Shown here: positions 11,619 to 20,569 of the stretch, one piece after another | How positions within the stretch are numbered: position 1 is the stretch's first letter | How the letters are laid out: each line of letters begins with the position of its first letter | Source: Acinetobacter corruptisaponis | GTDB lineage: Bacteria; Pseudomonadota; Gammaproteobacteria; Pseudomonadales; Moraxellaceae | Length of the DNA stretch: 64,000 bases | Direction of reading: 5' to 3' | NCBI RefSeq assembly: GCF_030053775.1 | Contig: NZ_CP125669.1 | Span: 2,847,962 to 2,911,961, forward strand | Position numbers and translations under genes: made by a program | The notes under the pieces: generated by a model | Told to the model about the DNA's origin: nothing | Database searches by the model: none | Seen by the model: the letters and a program-made list of their open reading frames with translations, nothing else

Positions 11619-11648
11619 AAAAATGGAAGCTTTCGAGCTTCCATTTTT
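11619..11648. terminator. Bidirectional intrinsic terminator
   Basis: A perfect 13-bp stem (AAAAATGGAAGCT / AGCTTCCATTTTT) with a TTCG loop has A and T runs on either side. It can end both the giant gene and the convergent gene on the minus strand. Confidence 0.92.
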
Positions 11649-11664
11649 ATTTGAAGATTTTTTA

Positions 11665-12000
11665 TTAATTCTCCAATAAATCCATTTGCTTTGCCAACTG
11701 ATATAGGTTGTTAGAACGATTACCTGTGCGGCAGAACATCAGGATTGGCTTTGGTAGTTCATTATAATGGTTTGCAAATGTGCGGACATCCAACTCGGTA
11801 ATCTGACCCGCAACTACAGGTTGATAGACATAATCCAAACCTGCGTTACGTGCTGATTCTTCAATTTGTGCGCTGGTTGGTTGTTCAGGGCCACCCTCCA
11901 TATCAGGGCGATTATTAATTATCGATTTGAATCCCTTTTCAACCACTTGCTCTACATGTTCAGGGCCGATTTGACCTGCAAAACCAACATTCTCTGACAT
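11665..12000 (-). CDS. TIGR01244/DUF442 family phosphatase-like protein
   Basis: A 111-residue protein with the fold and signature of the beta-lactamase-hydrolase-like (Blh N-terminal, DUF442) family. These resemble dual-specificity phosphatases. The P-loop motif C-R-T-G-N-R-S is visible near residues 90-96, with Cys as the likely nucleophile. The substrate is not known; in other bacteria relatives are linked to sulfide metabolism or biofilm growth. It is a single-gene unit convergent with the giant lipoprotein gene, sharing its terminator, and divergent from the hydrolase at 12124. Confidence 0.82.
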   Translation of the reverse strand: MSENVGFAGQIGPEHVEQVVEKGFKSIINNRPDMEGGPEQPTSAQIEESARNAGLDYVYQPVVAGQITELDVRTFANHYNELPKPILMFCRTGNRSNNLYQLAKQMDLLEN

Positions 12001-12123
12001 CTTGTCACTCCAAAAACAAATAAAACATTTTATGCTCTATCATAGCATTAAGCTTGATCTTGAGTTTAAATGTCTATACTAAATAAACGATGATAAGTCA
12101 TAAGATAACGCAATGGAGCGCGC

Positions 12124-13020
12124 ATGCACACCTATACAGTTGAGCCTTTGTATGTTCCTAGTGGTGATGAGACGATCGCTGCGGATTTCTATCTTCCCAA
12201 AGCTGCTATTAAACCTGCCGTCATTCTTATGGCGCATGGATTTGCTGGTTTGCGTCAATTCAAGCTGGTTCAGTATGCACAACGTTTTGCCCAGGCGGGC
12301 TATGCGGTTATCTTATTTGACTATCGTTATTGGGGAGGGAGTACAGGTAAGCCGCGTGAACTGGTTTCATTGAGTTCGCAACTAGATGATTGGAAAACAA
12401 TGATCCAATATGCATCAAACTGTAAACTGATTGATAGTCGTCGTATTATCTTGTGGGGAACTTCATTAAGTGGTGGCTATGCCTTAAGTTTGGCGACTGA
12501 TCTTAAAAATATTCAGGCAGTGATGGTACAGGTGCCTTATGTGGATGGTGCTGAGACGGCTAAACTTTACCCATTGCAACGTTATCCAGAAGCTCTGAAA
12601 CGTTCCAGTCAGGACTATATGGGATCAAAGATGGGGTTAGTGCCTAAAACTTTGCCCGTGGTTGATCAATATAAACTGTGTTTTTTACCCACCTCTGATA
12701 GCTACTATGGTTATCATTCCATCGTAAATCCTGATTATTACTGGAGTGGGGAAGTTCCTGCCCGTGTATTCTTTAACTTGATGCGTTACCGTCCAATTCA
12801 GTTTGTGCGTAAGATTAATATTCCAGTGTTATTTATTGCCGCCAAGAAAGATAGTCTGATTCCAATTGCATCCAGTCGTGAGGCAGCGACCAATATTGCA
12901 CCATTTGTCACTTATCATGAGTGGGATATGAAACATTTTGAAGTTTATCACGGTTCATGGTTTGAAAAAGCAGTCACAACCCAATTAGAATTTTTACATC
13001 AACATATCGGAGTGATGTAA
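12124..13020 (+). CDS. Alpha/beta hydrolase
   Basis: A 298-residue cytoplasmic alpha/beta hydrolase. The oxyanion segment AHGFAGLR is near residue 37. The nucleophile elbow WGTSLSGG has Ser114 but Ser instead of Gly two residues on. The C-terminal Asp (AAKKDSLIP, about 248-256) and His (MKHFEVYHG) complete a triad. The substrate cannot be told from sequence. GGAGCG precedes the start. It ends directly before trxC (no gap), so the three genes 12124-13873 probably form one operon. Confidence 0.85.
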   Translation: MHTYTVEPLYVPSGDETIAADFYLPKAAIKPAVILMAHGFAGLRQFKLVQYAQRFAQAGYAVILFDYRYWGGSTGKPRELVSLSSQLDDWKTMIQYASNCKLIDSRRIILWGTSLSGGYALSLATDLKNIQAVMVQVPYVDGAETAKLYPLQRYPEALKRSSQDYMGSKMGLVPKTLPVVDQYKLCFLPTSDSYYGYHSIVNPDYYWSGEVPARVFFNLMRYRPIQFVRKINIPVLFIAAKKDSLIPIASSREAATNIAPFVTYHEWDMKHFEVYHGSWFEKAVTTQLEFLHQHIGVM

Positions 13021-13458
13021 ATGATGATTGTCTGTGCATCATGTGGTGCAAAAAATCGCGTACCCGAAGAAAAATTGGCCGTTCATCCAAACTGTGGGCA
13101 ATGTCATCAGCCATTGTTGCGTCAGGAACCAATTGAACTCAATGAACAAAACTTTAGTCACTTTATTGCCAATACCGATTTACCTGTGCTGATCGATTTA
13201 TGGGCAGAGTGGTGTGGACCTTGTAAGATGATGGCTCCCCATTTTGCTCAGGTAGCAAAGCAAAATCCGTATGTGGTTTTTGCCAAGATTGATACCGAGG
13301 CAAATCCCCGTTTAAGTGCCGCATTTAATGTGCGTAGTATTCCGACTTTAGTCTTAATGAATAAAACCACCGAATTGGCGAGAATCAGTGGGGCATTAAG
13401 AACACCAGAGCTTCAACAATGGCTAGACCAGCAATTACAGCAACATCAAGGAAATTAA
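13021..13458 (+). CDS. trxC: Thioredoxin 2 (TrxC)
   Basis: A 145-residue cytoplasmic disulfide reductase. The N-terminal zinc ribbon has Cys5, Cys8, Cys25 and Cys28, which separates TrxC from TrxA. The active site W-C-G-P-C is at residues 64-68 and the cis-Pro segment R-S-I-P-T lies further on. A GGAG eight bases before the first ATG supports this start; a second ATG follows at once. It lies between the hydrolase and thioesterase genes with almost no spacing. Confidence 0.95.
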   Translation: MMIVCASCGAKNRVPEEKLAVHPNCGQCHQPLLRQEPIELNEQNFSHFIANTDLPVLIDLWAEWCGPCKMMAPHFAQVAKQNPYVVFAKIDTEANPRLSAAFNVRSIPTLVLMNKTTELARISGALRTPELQQWLDQQLQQHQGN

Positions 13459-13459
13459 C

Positions 13460-13873
13460 ATGACGGAACGTTTGAATCATCCAGAAGGGACTTTATCCCT
13501 GCAAAACATTGCCATGCCAGCCGATACCAACTGGAGTGGTGATGTTTTTGGAGGCTGGATTGTATCTCAGATGGACTTGGCAGGAGCGATTCATGTTGAA
13601 CGTTTTAGTAAAGGCCGCTGTGCAACCATTGCGATTAACCAGATGACTTTCCTTGTTCCCGTGAAAGTAGGAAATGTGATTAGTTGCTACACCAAAATTC
13701 TTAAGGTTGGTAACACTTCGGTTCAGGTACAGATCGAGGTCTGGAACAGTCATGATGATTCGCGTGAACCTGTACGGATTACGGAAGGTGTTTTTACTTT
13801 TGTTGCAGTTGATGTCAATGGAAACAAGCGACAGATTGCTGAACAGATTAAGCAGGAATTTATTGCTGGTTAA
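13460..13873 (+). CDS. Acyl-CoA thioesterase, YciA-like hotdog protein
   Basis: A 137-residue single hotdog-domain thioesterase. The segment W-S-G-D-V-F-G-G-W-I with the catalytic Asp near residue 28 and the hotdog helix M-D-L-A-G-A match the YciA/acyl-CoA hydrolase family, which splits acyl-CoA to free acid and CoA. It starts two bases after the trxC stop, with AAGGAAAT as the ribosome binding site. The operon ends at the terminator at 13881. Confidence 0.88.
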   Translation: MTERLNHPEGTLSLQNIAMPADTNWSGDVFGGWIVSQMDLAGAIHVERFSKGRCATIAINQMTFLVPVKVGNVISCYTKILKVGNTSVQVQIEVWNSHDDSREPVRITEGVFTFVAVDVNGNKRQIAEQIKQEFIAG

Positions 13874-13880
13874 GCCAAAA

Positions 13881-13910
13881 AATAAAGCCCAAATTTATTT
13901 GGGCTTTATT
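13881..13910. terminator. Bidirectional intrinsic terminator
   Basis: A 13-bp perfect stem (AATAAAGCCCAAA / TTTGGGCTTTATT) with a four-base loop lies between convergent genes. Confidence 0.9.
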
Positions 13911-13925
13911 ATAGTTGATTCAGAA

Positions 13926-14420
13926 TCACTTTTTGCGTTTTGGCAACCAAGCCCAAAGCATTTGGCAATGGATTGGTTCGTTGCCTGAATCGTCAATCAC
14001 GGTCACAGGAATCAATAGCTCGCCTTTCTCATTGTCTGCAATGAACTTCTGTTGATCAGCAGATAAGGTTGCGGTTGCGGTTAAACCACCCTGTGCAACC
14101 TTTAAATAGTCTACGTGTAGTGATTTGATCAACAAGATACGATCATCAGGAATATGTAGACCTGTTAGGAAACCCGTTGCCGTTTCAGCGAGTAAGGCCA
14201 TCGCTGCGGCATGGACACCCTTGATATGGTTTTGCATATTACGCTGGTTTTCAATGCGAACGGTAACGTGGTCTTTATCGACTTCCAAATAACGAATGTT
14301 TGCCGTTCCCACCATTGGAACAACTCGTCCAAAGGCTTTGCTCCATAAGGTACTGCGAATGCCTTTTGGAAATTTAGAAGTGGTTTTAACCAGCGTATAA
14401 AGACGGTTATCTTTTGCCAT
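13926..14420 (-). CDS. DUF4442 hotdog-fold protein
   Basis: A 164-residue protein of the DUF4442 family, a hotdog fold related to PaaI-type thioesterases. The central helix carries H-A-A-A-M-A-L-L-A-E-T-A-T-G, where thioesterase catalytic residues normally sit. The substrate is unknown. It lies 14 bases after yajQ and is probably cotranscribed with it. Confidence 0.82.
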   Translation of the reverse strand: MAKDNRLYTLVKTTSKFPKGIRSTLWSKAFGRVVPMVGTANIRYLEVDKDHVTVRIENQRNMQNHIKGVHAAAMALLAETATGFLTGLHIPDDRILLIKSLHVDYLKVAQGGLTATATLSADQQKFIADNEKGELLIPVTVIDDSGNEPIHCQMLWAWLPKRKK

Positions 14421-14434
14421 AGTGAACCTATTGC

Positions 14435-14923
14435 TTAGTCTTTGAAATTATTAAATTGAAGCGGTAGACCAAATTGCTGTTCACGTAAAAAGTTCATGAC
14501 CTGTTGCAAAGTATCACGCTTTTTATCAGTGACACGGATTTTGTCCCCTTGGATAGAAGATTGCGCCTTGATGCCACTTTCTTTAATGGCTTTATTAATT
14601 TTTTTTGCAGTATCTGAGTCAAGTCCATCCTTAAGCTTGATCACTTGTACCACATGCTTGCCAGAGGCAGTGGCTTTTTGTGGGTCAAGTGCTTGTACAT
14701 CAATCTTGCGTTTGTAGAAGTGATTTTCAAGCATGGTATAGACCTGCTCACACTGGAAATCACTTTCAGTCGAGATTTTGATTTCCTTGTTTTTTTCATT
14801 GAGTTCAATCGAAACGTCCTGTCCACGAAAGTCAAAACGTGTGGCAATCTCTTTTTGTGTGTTTTGCACCGCATGATTGACTTCAAATAACTCTAATTCA
14901 GAAACAATATCAAAAGAAGGCAT
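14435..14923 (-). CDS. yajQ: YajQ family cyclic di-GMP/nucleotide-binding protein
   Basis: A 162-residue cytoplasmic protein starting MPSFDIVSE, the conserved YajQ N-terminus. The longer frame upstream has no family counterpart, so the ATG at 14923 is preferred. Two ferredoxin-like halves are visible (Q-D-V-S-I-E-L-N-E-K-N-K; I-R-V-T-D-K-K-R-D-T-L-Q). In Xanthomonas and Pseudomonas relatives bind cyclic di-GMP and act with a transcription factor; E. coli YajQ binds RNA or nucleotides. The role here is not shown, but the window also encodes a GGDEF-EAL enzyme. Confidence 0.93.
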   Translation of the reverse strand: MPSFDIVSELELFEVNHAVQNTQKEIATRFDFRGQDVSIELNEKNKEIKISTESDFQCEQVYTMLENHFYKRKIDVQALDPQKATASGKHVVQVIKLKDGLDSDTAKKINKAIKESGIKAQSSIQGDKIRVTDKKRDTLQQVMNFLREQQFGLPLQFNNFKD

Positions 14924-15013
14924 GGTTAGACCTTTACAAAGGGAAAGAATATTTGAGATGCTAAGGGTGTTTTCTTCATTTGCCAAGTGTTGTTTACATC
15001 AAAGGAGTGCGCA

Positions 15014-15328
15014 ATGATCCGTAAACAAGAAATTACAACATTTGAGTTCCCAGAAGGCGCGGTCATTTGGGATGTCCGAGATACCAATGCGTATACAGAG
15101 GCTCACGTCAAAGGGGCGGTCAATCGTCCAATTGCTGAATTAACTGCGGATAGTTTGACTCAGGTTGCAGCGGATCAGCCGATTTATATTTTATGTGGTG
15201 GTGGTAGCAAGGCACCACGTGCGGCAGAGCTTCTGGATGGTCTGGATGATTCTCGTGAATATGTGGTACTGATGGGAGGTACACGTGCAGCGCGTGATGC
15301 GGGCTTGCCTTTAGAACAGGGTGATTAA
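15014..15328 (+). CDS. Single-domain rhodanese-like protein
   Basis: A 104-residue rhodanese domain. The segment W-D-V-R-D-T-N-A-Y-T-E-A-H-V-K-G-A is the standard N-terminal signature, and the active-site loop C-G-G-G-S-K-A carries the sulfur-accepting Cys. AAGGAG stands just before the ATG at 15014, which is why this start is chosen over 14987. It is divergent from yajQ and monocistronic, with its own terminator. Confidence 0.88.
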   Translation: MIRKQEITTFEFPEGAVIWDVRDTNAYTEAHVKGAVNRPIAELTADSLTQVAADQPIYILCGGGSKAPRAAELLDGLDDSREYVVLMGGTRAARDAGLPLEQGD

Positions 15329-15338
15329 AGCACTCAGG

Positions 15339-15378
15339 AATTTGCCAAAATACACAGGTATTTTGGCAAATTAAAAAA
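15339..15378. terminator. Intrinsic terminator
   Basis: A perfect 15-bp stem (AATTTGCCAAAATAC / GTATTTTGGCAAATT) with an ACAG loop is followed by an A-rich stretch on this strand, and by T runs for the minus strand. It ends the rhodanese gene and probably also mnmC. Confidence 0.88.
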
Positions 15379-15410
15379 ATCTAAAAATACATTATGATTA
15401 AAAAAATAAC

Positions 15411-17315
15411 TCAAGCTGAATAATATGGCTTTTTCACTTTGATCTTCTTTTGAAATCGTTGTGGATTCAGCTTATCCAATAGCTTTTGTGAAACTGGACA
15501 AAGTTCACCTAATATCAAAGCTGCCAAAATCTCACTGCAAAGCGGTGCAAACATGAATCCCTTGGAACCTAGCCCTGCAAGGGTGTAGATTTCCTCATGA
15601 TCTTGCATTTTCCCAACCAATGGAAAGTAATCCAGACTCTGTGCCCGCACAGATGCCCGACCTTGCCAAGTATCTACAGAGGGAAGCTGTTGTGTATATT
15701 CTGGAAAGACACTGTGGATAAGTTTATAGTTATGCACATGGTCTGCTGGCAACACTTCAGCATCATCCCGATTTGGATAAAAGGATGCACCTAACAGTAA
15801 ATGTGATGCATCCAATTGTGTGCAGTACCCACCGTAGCTATAGGCTTGGTTCAATGAAAGGGGTTGCTTGGTATTTTCGACCCAACTGACCTGCCCGCGA
15901 ATAGGTTTTAATATTGGATAATTTTCAAACAGTTCAGCACTTTGTCTGGCACAGCACACGATCACATGATCTGCTGTTGCGATGAGTTGCTGCTCTTGCC
16001 AGACTTCAGTCTGGTTTTCTATTTGTTTTAGTGCAGAGATTTTTGCAATTTTTAAAATGATATTGGGATGCTGCAAAATTTCATCACGTAATTGATGAGG
16101 AGAAACCGCACCTGCCTGATGTAAAGTGAGACTTGGAAACTCAGTCTGCGGAATAGAGTTGTCTGCCTGCTTTGTATTTGCAGATAATACTTTTTCAGGA
16201 TATTGCTCAACCAGACCTAACAATTCATCCGCATTTTTTAAGGCAATCTGTTGAACCTGAATGGATCTAAATGCCTTGAATCTGGGATAGAAGTTTAAGG
16301 CATGTTGCCAACTCAGTGTCATTAAATGTTCATGCGCCTGTTCAATTGGGCAGAGTTTTGGATTAAGCAGCGCAAGGGGATTACCTGATGCACCTGAAAG
16401 TGGCTCATTTTGCTCATAGATCGTGACTTGATGCCCACGCTGTGCAAATGCCCATGCCGTGCTTAAACCCGCGATTCCAGCGCCTATAATGGCGATTTGA
16501 CGTTGCTTTGATGTTTCGGGCTTTGGTTGAATGGCAATAGTTGTTTCTGAATCTTGCGATTGGGTTTCAGTTTGGGATGTATCTAGCCAAATCGCCTTGA
16601 GCATTTCCCGTTTATGCCCAAAACCACGAGGACGGCTGATTTGAATGCCATGCTGTTTCAGTCCACGTTTGAGTACACCTGCAACACTAAATGAGGCAAA
16701 TGTTGTCCCAAATTCTGATAAACGCACAATATGGTTCAGTACATTTTCCTGCCACATATCTGGATTACAGGACGGGGCAAATCCATCCAGAAACCACGCA
16801 TTAACTGCCTGTGTTTTAGGGATGATGGGAAAAATATCCTGTGCATCGCCCAGCCATAAATCAATACTAAAACGCTGTTCAGGAAAGCTAAGGCGATGGC
16901 AACCTGCAATCGGTAATGGATATTGCTCAATCAGTTTTTCGGCAAGCGGTTCGAGTTCAGTCCAGACATTGAGGGCACGGATAAGGTCTGCTTTGCTGAG
17001 TGGAAACTTTTCCACACTAATCGCATGTAAATGACTATGATTGTCTGGACGAACCTGTTGCCATAATTGCCACAGGGTCAGAATATTTAAACCTGTGCCA
17101 AAGCCTGTTTCACCGACACAAAAGTATTGATAATCGTTGAGTTGTGACAGACGTTCAGTGAGGTCATTGCCATTGAGAAAGACATGGCGGGTTTCGAGTA
17201 AACCATTGTCCTTAGAAAAATAGACATCGCCAAATTGTCTGGAAATGGGAACTTCAATGCCATCGACCATTTCCCAGTCCAGTTCGGCAGTTTGTAGTTT
17301 TGCTGATTGAGACAT
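15411..17315 (-). CDS. mnmC: tRNA mnm5s2U biosynthesis bifunctional protein MnmC
   Basis: A 634-residue fused enzyme for the last steps of mnm5s2U34 modification in tRNA. The N-terminal SAM-dependent methyltransferase (about 1-245) has E-T-G-F-G-T-G-L-N. The C-terminal FAD-dependent oxidoreductase (about 270-620) opens with the dinucleotide motif I-G-A-G-I-A-G-L-S and later shows G-L-G-S-K-G-F. The length fits the family. It is the last gene of the yciB-yciI-17334-mnmC series. Confidence 0.95.
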   Translation of the reverse strand: MSQSAKLQTAELDWEMVDGIEVPISRQFGDVYFSKDNGLLETRHVFLNGNDLTERLSQLNDYQYFCVGETGFGTGLNILTLWQLWQQVRPDNHSHLHAISVEKFPLSKADLIRALNVWTELEPLAEKLIEQYPLPIAGCHRLSFPEQRFSIDLWLGDAQDIFPIIPKTQAVNAWFLDGFAPSCNPDMWQENVLNHIVRLSEFGTTFASFSVAGVLKRGLKQHGIQISRPRGFGHKREMLKAIWLDTSQTETQSQDSETTIAIQPKPETSKQRQIAIIGAGIAGLSTAWAFAQRGHQVTIYEQNEPLSGASGNPLALLNPKLCPIEQAHEHLMTLSWQHALNFYPRFKAFRSIQVQQIALKNADELLGLVEQYPEKVLSANTKQADNSIPQTEFPSLTLHQAGAVSPHQLRDEILQHPNIILKIAKISALKQIENQTEVWQEQQLIATADHVIVCCARQSAELFENYPILKPIRGQVSWVENTKQPLSLNQAYSYGGYCTQLDASHLLLGASFYPNRDDAEVLPADHVHNYKLIHSVFPEYTQQLPSVDTWQGRASVRAQSLDYFPLVGKMQDHEEIYTLAGLGSKGFMFAPLCSEILAALILGELCPVSQKLLDKLNPQRFQKKIKVKKPYYSA

Positions 17316-17333
17316 AAATAAAGAAATCGTGTT

Positions 17334-17780
17334 TTACCACTGACGGCGGCGTTTGGTGTAGACATAGCTGGCAATAAAGAAGCCAAGAATTACCCCAACC
17401 GCAATGGTCATCGCGCCATAAAGGAACATTTGGGCACTGCGTTCACTTTGTAGAACCTGCACCTGAACTGTTAAGTTATCGTTCTTAAGCTGCAATTCCT
17501 GATTTTGGGCAAGCGCTTCAAGATTGGCATGTTCAAGCTGTTTTAAGCGACTGGCCTGATCCTGAATCAGGGCTTTTACCTTTGCTTCCTGTTGCTGTTT
17601 TGCCTTGGCAATTTGTTCAGCCGTTAAAGGTTTTGCTGCCGTACCAGTCGTATTTGCAGCAGTGGCTGTAACAGATGGTTTCGGTTGTACCGCTGTGGGT
17701 GGGGGAGATGTGGGTTCAACGGCCCATACGCTTGAGCTGAATAAACAAAAAGCGAATAGGCTTTTAACGGCAACTTGCAT
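17334..17780 (-). CDS. Hypothetical coiled-coil membrane protein
   Basis: A 148-residue protein of unknown function. A signal peptide (cut near SSVWA-VE, about residue 20) is followed by a Pro/Thr/Ala-rich linker and a Gln/Glu/Leu-rich coiled coil (about 55-112). One C-terminal membrane helix (about 117-140) with a basic Arg-rich tail (KRRRQW) would face the cytoplasm. The layout recalls YgiM-type proteins but without an SH3 domain. It sits 3 bases after yciI and 18 bases before mnmC. Confidence 0.75.
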   Translation of the reverse strand: MQVAVKSLFAFCLFSSSVWAVEPTSPPPTAVQPKPSVTATAANTTGTAAKPLTAEQIAKAKQQQEAKVKALIQDQASRLKQLEHANLEALAQNQELQLKNDNLTVQVQVLQSERSAQMFLYGAMTIAVGVILGFFIASYVYTKRRRQW

Positions 17781-17783
17781 GAC

Positions 17784-18086
17784 TTACCCTTTTGGAAAAG
17801 CTTTGTTGAAAGGTTTTACTTCAATCTTTGCGTAAATCCCTTCTTTTAAAAATGGCTCTTCCTGAATCCATGCATCCAGTGCTTCACGGCTCTCAAACTC
17901 AACAATGATGGTGCTGCCTAAAAATCCAGCCTGTGGATCATTCGGGTCTTTTGGATGCGCACCCGCAGCAATTAAGCGACCCTCATCATCCAGCTTTTGT
18001 AGACGTTCTACATGCTGAGGACGAATTGCTAAACGTTTTTCCAAGGTATCTTCGTGATCAGTACAGGTCAGCACAAAATATGGCAT
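17784..18086 (-). CDS. yciI: YciI family protein
   Basis: A 100-residue protein of the YciI/YCII-related alpha-beta barrel family. The N-terminal Y-F-V-L-T-C-T-D-H strand, the R-P-Q-H-V-E-R-L helix, and the later D-P-N-D-P-Q-A-G-F-L-G-S and E-E-P-F segments are typical. The biochemical role is unresolved in the family. Its neighbour yciB is the same partner as in E. coli. Confidence 0.9.
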   Translation of the reverse strand: MPYFVLTCTDHEDTLEKRLAIRPQHVERLQKLDDEGRLIAAGAHPKDPNDPQAGFLGSTIIVEFESREALDAWIQEEPFLKEGIYAKIEVKPFNKAFPKG

Positions 18087-18109
18087 AGCAGTCGCTCAAA
18101 TGATTCAGG

Positions 18110-18721
18110 TTAGTCAGTGGCTTTAAAATGCTTTCTTAAGCAAATCAGTATAACAGCAAGGTAACTGATAGAAACAATTATATCGCCGAAAGCGGTGAAT
18201 TCGCCCCAGTATTTTCCCTGCATAAATACGAACCCAAAAAAGAAATGCAGTGATGCCAACAAGAAGAACTGCCCACACCATGCCCAGTTTAGACGCATCC
18301 AGCCTTTTGGCGTCAGTTCAAGCAACGAACCCAAAAGTTTTTTAATAATCGGTTCACGTTCTTTGTTAAACAGGGGCGTAATCAGGAAACCTATTCCAAT
18401 CCCGACATTGATAATGACCGCTTTCATTTTGATATAGGTCACATCACTGAATGCCAGTGTAATTCCACCAAAAACCACTGACATGACAACGATAAACCAC
18501 TGCATTTTTTCCAGTTTGAACTTCTGGAAAAAGAACAGGCAACCATAGACCACAAGGGTCGAGATCAGTAGCGCACAGGTCGCAACCAGAATATGGTTTT
18601 GATCAGTATTTCCTGCACTGCCCACAAGCTCCAGTAATGGATGGTGACTATCTTTGGGATCGGTGGTTTTATAAAAATAAAAGAAGATAATCAGTGGAAG
18701 ATAGTCGAGCAACGCTTTCAT
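18110..18721 (-). CDS. yciB: Inner membrane septation protein YciB/IspA
   Basis: A 203-residue polytopic inner membrane protein with about five membrane helices and the family start MKALLDYLPLIIFFYFYK. The segment G-W-M-R-L-N-W-A-W is well conserved. Relatives affect cell envelope synthesis and septation (ispA in Shigella). It is the first gene of a minus-strand operon, divergent from the PHP exonuclease gene. Confidence 0.92.
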   Translation of the reverse strand: MKALLDYLPLIIFFYFYKTTDPKDSHHPLLELVGSAGNTDQNHILVATCALLISTLVVYGCLFFFQKFKLEKMQWFIVVMSVVFGGITLAFSDVTYIKMKAVIINVGIGIGFLITPLFNKEREPIIKKLLGSLLELTPKGWMRLNWAWCGQFFLLASLHFFFGFVFMQGKYWGEFTAFGDIIVSISYLAVILICLRKHFKATD

Positions 18722-18766
18722 GTTACAGTACAGTGGTGAAATAGGTCAGATAGCATAATACAAAGC

Positions 18767-19621
18767 ATGTTCGGTGTCGATTTACATACGCATAGTTTCA
18801 TTTCAGACGGTACCTTGTCTCCTGAACAATTGGTACAGGCTGCGGTTGATTTAAAAATTCAGACTTTAGCCCTGACCGACCATGACACAATGGACGGTGT
18901 GGCAAGGGCGAGAGATTATGCCCAAGATCATGATATTCAAATTATTTCTGGTGTGGAAATTTCCAGTCAGTGGTCACGTCCCAGCACTAAAAAGAGTTAT
19001 GGAGTGCATATCGTTGCATTGAATATGCAAGATGATGTTCCTATCAAGGCAATGCTGGAAAACCAGAAAAAAGTGCGGGCTGAACGGGCAAAACTGATTT
19101 GTGAGTTATTGGAAAAATGTATCGGTTTTGATATTTATCCTGATGTATTGGCAAAAGTGGATGGACATATTGATCGGCTGACGCGAACCCATATTGCCAA
19201 GACTCTGGTTGAAAAAAATATTGTCACTCGCCCACAACAGGCATTTGACCGTTTCCTAAAAGAGGGAAAAAAGGCTTTTGTCAAATTTGATGGGGTAGGT
19301 TTAAAAGAGACCATTGATGTGATTCATGCCAGTCAGGGCTTTGCGGTATTGGCACATCCGACCCGTTATGATTTGTCTGCAACCAATATCCGTTATCTGA
19401 TTCAGTTATTTGCTGAGTCTGGTGGTGATGCGGTTGAGCTGCCTGCCAATAGTGAAGCGCTTTCTACACGACACATGGTGGATCGAGTGATTCAGGAGCA
19501 TGGTTTAGCTGTTTCGATTGGCAGCGATTTTCATGGAGACAATATGCCGTGGATTAAATTAGGACAGACACCACGTATCCATGAGGGGCAAAGAGGGATC
19601 TGGGAAATTTTTAGATCATAA
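18767..19621 (+). CDS. rnm: PHP-domain 5'-3' exoribonuclease, RNase AM-like (YciV/TrpH)
   Basis: A 284-residue PHP phosphoesterase. Metal ligands are seen in D-L-H-T-H-S-F-I-S-D-G, L-T-D-H-D-T, G-V-E-I-S, H-P-T-R-Y and S-D-F-H-G-D, in the expected order. The E. coli homologue trims RNA 5' ends and acts on pAp. A yciB/yciI neighbourhood is also seen in enterobacteria. No strong ribosome binding site precedes the ATG. Confidence 0.9.
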   Translation: MFGVDLHTHSFISDGTLSPEQLVQAAVDLKIQTLALTDHDTMDGVARARDYAQDHDIQIISGVEISSQWSRPSTKKSYGVHIVALNMQDDVPIKAMLENQKKVRAERAKLICELLEKCIGFDIYPDVLAKVDGHIDRLTRTHIAKTLVEKNIVTRPQQAFDRFLKEGKKAFVKFDGVGLKETIDVIHASQGFAVLAHPTRYDLSATNIRYLIQLFAESGGDAVELPANSEALSTRHMVDRVIQEHGLAVSIGSDFHGDNMPWIKLGQTPRIHEGQRGIWEIFRS

Positions 19622-19625
19622 TTAA

Positions 19626-19712
19626 ATGAAAAAATTAGAAATATTTTTGATAATTGTATTTTTCATGATTCTGTTATGGGGAGTGCAGTGGATGTTTCAT
19701 GGTTTTCCATAG
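19626..19712 (+). CDS. Possible 28-residue membrane peptide
   Basis: A 28-codon frame starting four bases after the PHP gene stop. The peptide has a basic start (MKKLE), one hydrophobic helix (IFLIIVFFMILLW) and an aromatic tail. This is the profile of a small single-pass membrane protein. No ribosome binding site is clear, so translation would rely on coupling. It could be chance. Confidence 0.35.
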   Translation: MKKLEIFLIIVFFMILLWGVQWMFHGFP

Positions 19713-19714
19713 TA

Positions 19715-20515
19715 TTACGACTGCCAAATAATACCTTGAGCCTGTTGGTTTTTAATCGCTAGATATTGCCTTTGTGAAAACATTAAAAGCTTGGGGAAGA
19801 AAATTATTTCCATCAGCTTAAGTTGGGTCTCATTCAGCTTTATCTGTATATTTTGTTGTTTAACCCAAATGAACAATCGTATCTCTATTTGAGAGGTATC
19901 CAGTTCAACTTTTTGAATATTGTTATATCGACATTTTTTATATTTTGTATTGGCTTTTGGATATTCTAAATGGTGTTGGGTAAAGAAAATTTCTTGCTGA
20001 TTTTGATCAAGTAAGTAAGGCTTAATATTAAAAATGAGATGTGAATTGGCTAATGATTCCACGTAAATAGAGTGACCCATCAATGCACGTAAATTCATTG
20101 GATATAAATTGGGTGTAATCAACCATTCCTGTTGTTGGTCTTGAGGGATCGAGTCATTTGTCTGGATTTTAATTTGATAGTGGTAATCTGTGGTGGGGTT
20201 ACGAATAGCAATAACTTTTTGTAGGGTGGCATTAAAACCAATAAAGCGGTGAAAGCTTAAATCTTTGAGCATATCTTTTTGATATGAAAAATAGCGTTCG
20301 ATATGTAACCAAACTAAATAGAAAAAACAAAATATGAAGTAGGGAAACTGTATTGGTAAAACACCATAGTATTGAGAATATAAATAAATAAAGACTGCCC
20401 CCACGTTCAATAGATATAATATGAGAGAAATAACTTTGAAGCATTTGTAACGTGGTTCTGTGACTGGAAGTTTTGGTATCACAGGCAACCACGTAAATTT
20501 AGATAATATTTTCAT
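19715..20515 (-). CDS. Hypothetical membrane protein
   Basis: 266 residues, not recognised. Two membrane helices lie near the N-terminus (about 27-50 and 57-72), followed by a soluble, Gln/Ile-rich domain of about 190 residues. Base composition is more AT-rich than the flanking genes. No homologous motif was recognised. It stands alone between convergent and codirectional core genes. Confidence 0.7.
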   Translation of the reverse strand: MKILSKFTWLPVIPKLPVTEPRYKCFKVISLILYLLNVGAVFIYLYSQYYGVLPIQFPYFIFCFFYLVWLHIERYFSYQKDMLKDLSFHRFIGFNATLQKVIAIRNPTTDYHYQIKIQTNDSIPQDQQQEWLITPNLYPMNLRALMGHSIYVESLANSHLIFNIKPYLLDQNQQEIFFTQHHLEYPKANTKYKKCRYNNIQKVELDTSQIEIRLFIWVKQQNIQIKLNETQLKLMEIIFFPKLLMFSQRQYLAIKNQQAQGIIWQS

Positions 20516-20569
20516 TTAAATAGACAAGTTATTCTAGTTTTGCGCTAATATAAATGAAAAAATTATAAT

